A program made the position numbers and the translations under genes. The notes under the pieces were generated by a model. The model was not told the origin of the DNA. It saw only the letters and a list, made by a program, of their open reading frames with translations, and ran no database searches. Of a stretch of DNA of 12,026 bases, positions 8,554 through 12,026 are shown piece by piece; the first letter of the stretch is position 1; each line of letters starts with the position of its first letter. This DNA comes from Arthrobacter sp. (GTDB taxonomy: Bacteria; Actinomycetota; Actinomycetes; Actinomycetales; Micrococcaceae). The stretch lies in assembly GCA_031178585.1 (NCBI GenBank), contig JAPSIT010000048.1, forward strand, positions 1 through 12,026. The letters are read 5' to 3'.

Positions 8554-8928
8554 TTAGCGGCTGCGACGGCCGGTGACGGGCTTCTTGCGGGCGGCCAGGG
8601 CGGAGCGCACGCCGTAGCTGAAGGCAGCGACCTTGATCAGGGGCGAACCGACGGTGGCGGCCATCAGTGAGGACAGCGCAGAGATGTTGGCCGAGGCGTC
8701 CGACACGTTAGAGGCGATGCCGTCAACTTTCTTCAGCTGCTGGTTGGTGGTGGAGACGGTCGCCGTGACTTCGTCCATGAGGGGCGTTGCGCCGTCGCTG
8801 ATGGACCGGATGGAGGTACGCACCTCATCCAGCACCCGTCCCAGCTTGAGGATGGGGACAGCAAGCAACAGGACCAGGAGCGCAAATACCCCGGCCGCGA
8901 TCAGGCCGGCAATATCGCCACCAGACAT
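8554..8928 (-). CDS. DUF948 domain-containing membrane protein
   Basis: Function unknown. The 124-residue product has one N-terminal membrane helix (about 6-28), then a Ser/Thr/Val/Asp-rich segment (about 33-92) with regular hydrophobic spacing that should form a long, possibly coiled, helix resembling chemoreceptor signalling stalks. It ends in a basic tail (KKPVTGRRSR). This is the usual DUF948 architecture. The start ATG at 8928 has a good AAGGAG about 10 bases upstream. It follows the rpsD terminator and sits 17 bases before the DUF6167-like gene, a pairing conserved near alaS in actinobacteria. Whether both respond to a promoter of their own or to rpsD read-through is not visible. Confidence 0.9.
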   Translation of the reverse strand: MSGGDIAGLIAAGVFALLVLLLAVPILKLGRVLDEVRTSIRSISDGATPLMDEVTATVSTTNQQLKKVDGIASNVSDASANISALSSLMAATVGSPLIKVAAFSYGVRSALAARKKPVTGRRSR

Positions 8929-9019
8929 AGACGTTCATCTCCTTGAAACTCCGTGGATCGGGACCCTGTGCACGGCAGCAGCATGCTGTAACCGCGGATG
9001 TCCCCCAAGTACCTTACAT

Positions 9020-9053
9020 ACAAAGAAGCCCGCGGCGCTTGCCACGGGCTTCT
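9020..9053 (-). terminator. Rho-independent-type terminator after rpsD
   Basis: Two 13-base arms (9024-9036 and 9041-9053) pair with a single G-U wobble around a 4-base loop. On the minus strand the stem ends in GGGCTTC and runs into TTTGTATGT, a short T-rich tail. It lies 19 bases after the rpsD stop and before the DUF948 gene, so it likely separates the two transcription units. The weak T-tail is common in high-GC actinobacteria and may allow some read-through. Confidence 0.8.
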
Positions 9054-9072
9054 CTGGATACGCTGCCGAGAA

Positions 9073-9699
9073 TTAGCGTGCGTAGAATTCGACGACGAGC
9101 TGCTCTTCGCAGGTCACGGGGACCTCGGAGCGCTTCGGGCGGCGGACCAGGCGGGCCTGCAGGGCGTCAAGCTTGACGTCCAGGTAACCCGGGACGGCGG
9201 GCAGGACGTCGCGGTGGGCGCCGGCTGCTGCAACCTGGAAAGGCGGCATGGTTTCGCTGCGGCTGTGGACGTGGACCAGCTGGCCCTCGCCGACGCGGAA
9301 GGAAGGGCGGTCAACGCGGATGCCGTCAACCAGGATGTGGCGGTGCACAACCAGCTGGCGGGCCTGTGCGATGGTGCGGGCGAAGCCGGCACGCAGCACG
9401 AGGGCGTCGAGGCGCATTTCGAGCAGTTCGATGAGGTTTTCACCGGTCAGGCCCTTGGTACGGCGTGCTTCTTCGAAGGCACGGGTCATCTGGGCTTCGC
9501 GGATGCCGTACTGAGCGCGCAGACGCTGCTTTTCGCGCAGACGTACGGCGTAGTCGGAGTCCTGCTTCTTGCGGGCACGGCCATGCTCACCGGGGCCGTA
9601 CGGGCGGCGCTCCATGTACTTGGCGGCCTTGGGGGTCAGAGCGATGCCGAGGGACCGCGAGAGGCGGGCCTGACGGCGAGCACGAGTGTTGTTAGCCAC
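9073..9699 (-). CDS. rpsD: 30S ribosomal protein S4 (cysteine-free N-terminus)
   Basis: Primary 16S rRNA-binding protein that nucleates assembly of the small-subunit body and helps maintain decoding accuracy. The 208-residue product has the S4 N-terminal region with ERRPYGPGEHGRAR (30-43) and REKQRLRAQYGI (55-66), then the S4 RNA-binding domain (about 97-157) with RLDALVLRAGFA (96-107) and ARQLVVHRHILVDG (113-126). It ends in EEQLVVEFYAR. The only cysteine is C197, so this is the zinc-free form; the four-Cys N-terminal knuckle of zinc-binding S4 is missing. Start GTG at 9699 has GGAAGGA a few bases upstream. The gene stands alone rather than with rpsM-rpsK-rpoA, as is usual in actinobacteria. 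Confidence 0.98.
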   Translation of the reverse strand: MANNTRARRQARLSRSLGIALTPKAAKYMERRPYGPGEHGRARKKQDSDYAVRLREKQRLRAQYGIREAQMTRAFEEARRTKGLTGENLIELLEMRLDALVLRAGFARTIAQARQLVVHRHILVDGIRVDRPSFRVGEGQLVHVHSRSETMPPFQVAAAGAHRDVLPAVPGYLDVKLDALQARLVRRPKRSEVPVTCEEQLVVEFYAR

Positions 9700-9870
9700 T
9701 TGTGTCCTTCCAATATCTGCGGTGTGTCAGTGTTACTGGCCTCCACGATGGAGAGCATCGGCCAACCGCTGCCTTTTGCTACTGGGCGCAGGGCACAGCT
9801 CCACGAAACAAAAGTTCGGTGGATTGTGCGTCCGTGCCTTGCCAGACAAACATCCATCCTACCATGATGC
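9700..9870 (-). promoter_or_regulatory. Gap between rarA and rpsD; probable rpsD promoter/leader
   Basis: These 171 bases hold no gene I can support. The rpsD Shine-Dalgarno GGAAGGA lies at its left end. An imperfect stem-loop (9801-9807 with 9815-9822, 7 pairs and one bulged base, loop of 7) could be part of an rpsD leader; it has no T-run, so it is not a clear rarA terminator. I could not find a -35/-10 pair with good spacing. An rpsD promoter is expected here only from gap size and the likely high expression of a ribosomal protein. Confidence 0.3.
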
Positions 9871-11346
9871 TCACTTGCCCCGGATGATCTTCCGCAGCCG
9901 CTCCAACCGCACCGCGATGTCACGCTCCGTCCCGTTAGCCGTTGGCTCGTAGTAGTCCCGGCCCACGAGGTCGTCCGGAGGATACTGCTGGGATGCCACC
10001 GAGTGCGGGGCATCGTGGGCGTATTTGTAGCCCAGCCCGTGGCCCAGCTGCTTGGACCCTGGGTAGTGCGAGTCCCGCAGGTGCGGCGGAATTCCTTTGC
10101 CCAGCCCTGCGCGGACGTCGGCGATGGCCTTGTTGATGCCCATGTAGGCGGCGTTGGATTTTGGCGCGGTGGCGAGGTGGACCACCGCTTCGGCGAGGAC
10201 AATCCGCCCCTCCGGCATGCCGATGAGCTGGACCGCCTGCGCCGCCGCGACAGCTGTGTGCAGCGCGGTGGGATCTGCCATGCCGACGTCCTCCGCGGCG
10301 GAAATCACAATGCGGCGGGCTACGAACCGCGGGTCCTCCCCCGCTTCGAGCATCCGGGCCAGGTAATGCAGTGCCGCGTCCACGTCCGAGCCCCTGATGG
10401 ACTTGATGAAGGCACTGGCAACGTCGTAGTGCTGGTCCCCCGCGCGGTCGTACCGCACAGCCGCGACGTCAAGCGCACGCTCCGTGTGCCGGAGTTCGAC
10501 GGTGACGGGTTCACCGGTACTGCCGTCGGCAGGGTCCCCCTCTCCGGAACCGGAACTTACGACGTCGTCCGCGTCCCCGAACGCGACGCCGGCGGCCGCT
10601 TCGAGCGCTGTCAGCGCCCGCCGGGCGTCCCCGCCCGAGAGCCGGACAAGGTGCGCCAGCGCCTCCGGGCTGAGCCGGATTTCGCCGCGCAGGCCGCGGG
10701 GGTCCTCCACAGCGCGCAGCAGCAGGCCCTCGATGTCGGCGTCGGTCAGCGGTTTCAGTGTGAGCAGCAGGGAACGGGACAGCAGCGGGGAGACCACGGA
10801 GAAGGAAGGGTTTTCGGTGGTTGCTGCCACGAGGACCACCCAGCGGTTCTCGACACCGGGCAGCAGAGCGTCCTGCTGGGCCTTGTTGAAGCGGTGGATT
10901 TCGTCCAGAAACAGCACCGTGGTGGTTTTGTAGAGGTCGCGCGCGGTCAGCGCGTCGTCCATAACCTTGCGCACGTCTTTGACTCCGGCGGTGATCGCGG
11001 AGAGCTCCACGAATTTCCTCCCCGGCCCACGGGCGATGACATGCGCCAATGTGGTCTTGCCGGTGCCGGGCGGACCCCAGAGGATGACCGAGCTGGGGCC
11101 CGCCGGGCCGCCTGCATCTGCCCCGGCAGCCAGCTGGCGCAGCGGCGAGCCCTGACCCAGCAGGTGCTGCTGGCCCACTACATCGTCAAGTGTGCGTGGC
11201 CGCATTCGGACGGCAAGGGGGCTGCGGGGCACGGCGTTGCGCGGGGCGCGGCCGCCGGCAGCAGCTCTGCCGGCAGCGCCGTCACCAGCGTCAGGCGAGT
11301 CGCCGTCGTCGTCGTGGCCCTGCCCCGGGCCAAAGAGATCATCCAC
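9871..11346 (-). CDS. rarA: Replication-associated recombination protein RarA (MgsA), AAA+ ATPase
   Basis: Clamp-loader-like ATPase of the RarA/MgsA/WRNIP1 family, acting at stalled replication forks. The 491-residue product has an acidic, Ala/Gly-rich N-terminal tail (10-40), then [18 protein letters not shown] (42-59), Walker A GPPGTGKT (91-98), Walker B LFLDE (145-149) with [10 protein letters not shown] after it, sensor 1 AATTENPS (174-181), a likely arginine finger R191 in LLSRS, and sensor 2 GDARRAL (239-245). A Gly/Ser/Asp-rich linker (about 258-282) precedes the C-terminal helical tetramerisation region with [10 protein letters not shown] (350-359) and [11 protein letters not shown] (397-407). 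Start GTG at 11346 gives the family's MDDLF N-terminus; an in-frame TAG follows closely upstream, so no longer form is possible. No Shine-Dalgarno sequence is seen. Slightly longer than usual, owing to the tail and linker. Confidence 0.97.
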   Translation of the reverse strand: MDDLFGPGQGHDDDGDSPDAGDGAAGRAAAGGRAPRNAVPRSPLAVRMRPRTLDDVVGQQHLLGQGSPLRQLAAGADAGGPAGPSSVILWGPPGTGKTTLAHVIARGPGRKFVELSAITAGVKDVRKVMDDALTARDLYKTTTVLFLDEIHRFNKAQQDALLPGVENRWVVLVAATTENPSFSVVSPLLSRSLLLTLKPLTDADIEGLLLRAVEDPRGLRGEIRLSPEALAHLVRLSGGDARRALTALEAAAGVAFGDADDVVSSGSGEGDPADGSTGEPVTVELRHTERALDVAAVRYDRAGDQHYDVASAFIKSIRGSDVDAALHYLARMLEAGEDPRFVARRIVISAAEDVGMADPTALHTAVAAAQAVQLIGMPEGRIVLAEAVVHLATAPKSNAAYMGINKAIADVRAGLGKGIPPHLRDSHYPGSKQLGHGLGYKYAHDAPHSVASQQYPPDDLVGRDYYEPTANGTERDIAVRLERLRKIIRGK

Positions 11347-11409
11347 ATAGATAGGCTACTCATAGATTGGTGAGGGCAAGTCCGGTCACGGGAAGCAAGG
11401 GAATCGGCA
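11347..11409. promoter_or_regulatory. Divergent promoter region between rarA and the acVLRF1-type gene
   Basis: This 63-bp gap must hold start signals for both directions. For rarA (minus), TAGCCT (11358-11353) sits 6 bases before the GTG, placing a start site on or next to the first base of the gene; TTGCC (11379-11375) about 16 bases upstream could be a -35. For the plus gene, TAGATT (11363-11368) is a possible -10 and AAGGGA a Shine-Dalgarno sequence about 8 bases before the ATG. A direct repeat ATAGATNGG occurs at 11347-11355 and 11362-11370, 15 bp apart, overlapping both candidate -10 boxes. Confidence 0.4.
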
Positions 11410-12026
11410 ATGCCACACAGTGATATACCGGGCGGGGTTGCGCCCGGCGGCCGCCCGGCGCCGTCCTCACGTACCGCGTTTGTATCCGGTCAGCGGCTGG
11501 CCGGCTGGGTGGAGCGGTTCCGGTCGAGTCACGGTTCGCTGGAGGTCGAAGACCACGACGACGGCGTGCGGCTGCTCGCCGCCGACGGCGCCAGCGCCCT
11601 GCTGCAGGCGCCCTGGCCCGCGGACGGCAGACCGGGGCGCGGGTCCGGCCTCGTGGAGCGGCTTGCTGCCCTGGCCTCTCAGCCGCGCAGGATCGGCCTA
11701 ATCCTGGTGCGCCGCGGAGGGTACGGTCTGGCCGTTGCCAGCGAGGGACTCATCCTCGCATCCAAGACCGGCTCGAAGTACGTACAGTCCCGGACCGCCG
11801 CGGGCGGCCAGTCCCAGCAGAGGTTTGCCCGGCGCCGTTCCAACCAGGCCGACGCCATGGTCGAGGCAGTGGCGGAACAGGCCGGGCGTGTCTTCAGCGG
11901 AGAGGTCTTTGAGTACGTGGTGCCGGGCGGGGACCGCGTGCTGGCGGACCTGGTCCTCGAACAGCCGGCCCTCAAGCCATATGCCCGGCTGCCTCGCCTG
12001 GCATACCTCGACGTCCCCGATCCCCG
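11410..12026 (+). CDS. acVLRF1-family peptidyl-tRNA hydrolase (C-terminus beyond window)
   Basis: Predicted to release nascent chains from peptidyl-tRNA on stalled ribosomes; the family is the actinobacterial branch of eRF1/Vms1-like release factors. I translated 205 codons, open to the right edge. After a Pro/Gly-rich start (1-22), the fold contains LAGWVERF (30-37), an RNase H-like/eRF1-like core with IGLILVRRGGYGLAVASEG (95-113), then KTGSKYVQSRTAAGG (119-133) leading into GGQSQQRFARRR (132-143). GGQ at 132-134 corresponds to the release-factor catalytic tripeptide, and the basic QQRFARRR flank is typical of this family. ATG at 11410 has AAGGGA about 8 bases upstream. It is divergent from rarA. 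Family assignment rests on the GGQSQQRF signature; activity in this organism is inferred. Confidence 0.88.
   Translation, partial: MPHSDIPGGVAPGGRPAPSSRTAFVSGQRLAGWVERFRSSHGSLEVEDHDDGVRLLAADGASALLQAPWPADGRPGRGSGLVERLAALASQPRRIGLILVRRGGYGLAVASEGLILASKTGSKYVQSRTAAGGQSQQRFARRRSNQADAMVEAVAEQAGRVFSGEVFEYVVPGGDRVLADLVLEQPALKPYARLPRLAYLDVPDP

Noticed and set aside
8979..8988. Perfect 10-bp palindrome CAGCATGCTG upstream of the DUF948 gene
   Set aside because: Too short to stand out from chance in GC-rich DNA and not placed next to any convincing promoter element.
9073..9699. Cysteine-free S4 as a zinc-starvation paralogue
   Set aside because: Cysteine-free S4 is the ordinary housekeeping form in Streptomyces and Mycobacterium as I recall, and no Zur-like site is visible upstream.
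9801..9822. Stem-loop as rarA terminator or S4-binding autoregulatory leader
   Set aside because: Stem is short and bulged, there is no T-tail, and I cannot match it to a known S4 target; kept only as a remark on the gap.
10003..11373. Plus-strand open frame of 456 codons opposite rarA
   Set aside because: It lies exactly antisense to a firmly identified gene, has no recognisable domain and shows the odd composition of a shadow frame in GC-rich DNA.

Overview
The window looks like a chromosomal segment of a high-GC actinobacterium. Protein wording and gene order point to Micrococcaceae, most likely Arthrobacter or a close relative such as Pseudarthrobacter or Paenarthrobacter; this is recognition from memory, not a database result. 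Codons strongly favour G/C at third positions, GTG starts six of the twelve genes, and almost everything lies on the minus strand. I see no mobile element, tRNA, rRNA or CRISPR array, and no gene-free stretch longer than about 175 bases.

Layout, read in the direction of minus-strand transcription (right to left). At the right end, rarA (9871-11346) reads left and a peptidyl-tRNA hydrolase of the acVLRF1 type (11410 to beyond the right edge) reads right, divergently, from a 63-bp gap. Left of rarA comes rpsD (9073-9699), closed by a clear stem-loop terminator at 9020-9053. Next are two small membrane-associated proteins (DUF948 type, 8554-8928; DUF6167-like, 8306-8536), a 123-bp gap with several inverted and direct repeats, and then a tightly packed run: alaS (5504-8182), ruvX (4897-5496), mltG (3113-4900), aroE (2256-3116), aroC (1030-2229), aroK (401-1030) and aroB (start at 404, cut by the left edge). 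ruvX/mltG, mltG/aroE, aroC/aroK and aroK/aroB overlap by 1-4 bases, so this is almost certainly one translationally coupled operon.

Functionally the window combines translation (S4, alanyl-tRNA synthetase, a GGQ-bearing peptidyl-tRNA hydrolase), DNA maintenance (RarA, RuvX), cell wall assembly (MltG) and four steps of the shikimate pathway to aromatic amino acids (AroB, AroE, AroK, AroC). The order rpsD - DUF948 - DUF6167 - alaS - ruvX - mltG - aro genes is a known conserved arrangement in actinobacteria, so most of the window is ordinary core genome.

I did not find a convincing undescribed system. The points most worth a second look are a roughly 100-residue histidine-rich cytoplasmic segment in MltG, the eRF1/Vms1-like hydrolase next to rarA, a lone C-terminal cysteine pair in MltG, a repeat-rich alaS upstream region, and start regions of alaS and rarA that suggest leaderless mRNAs.
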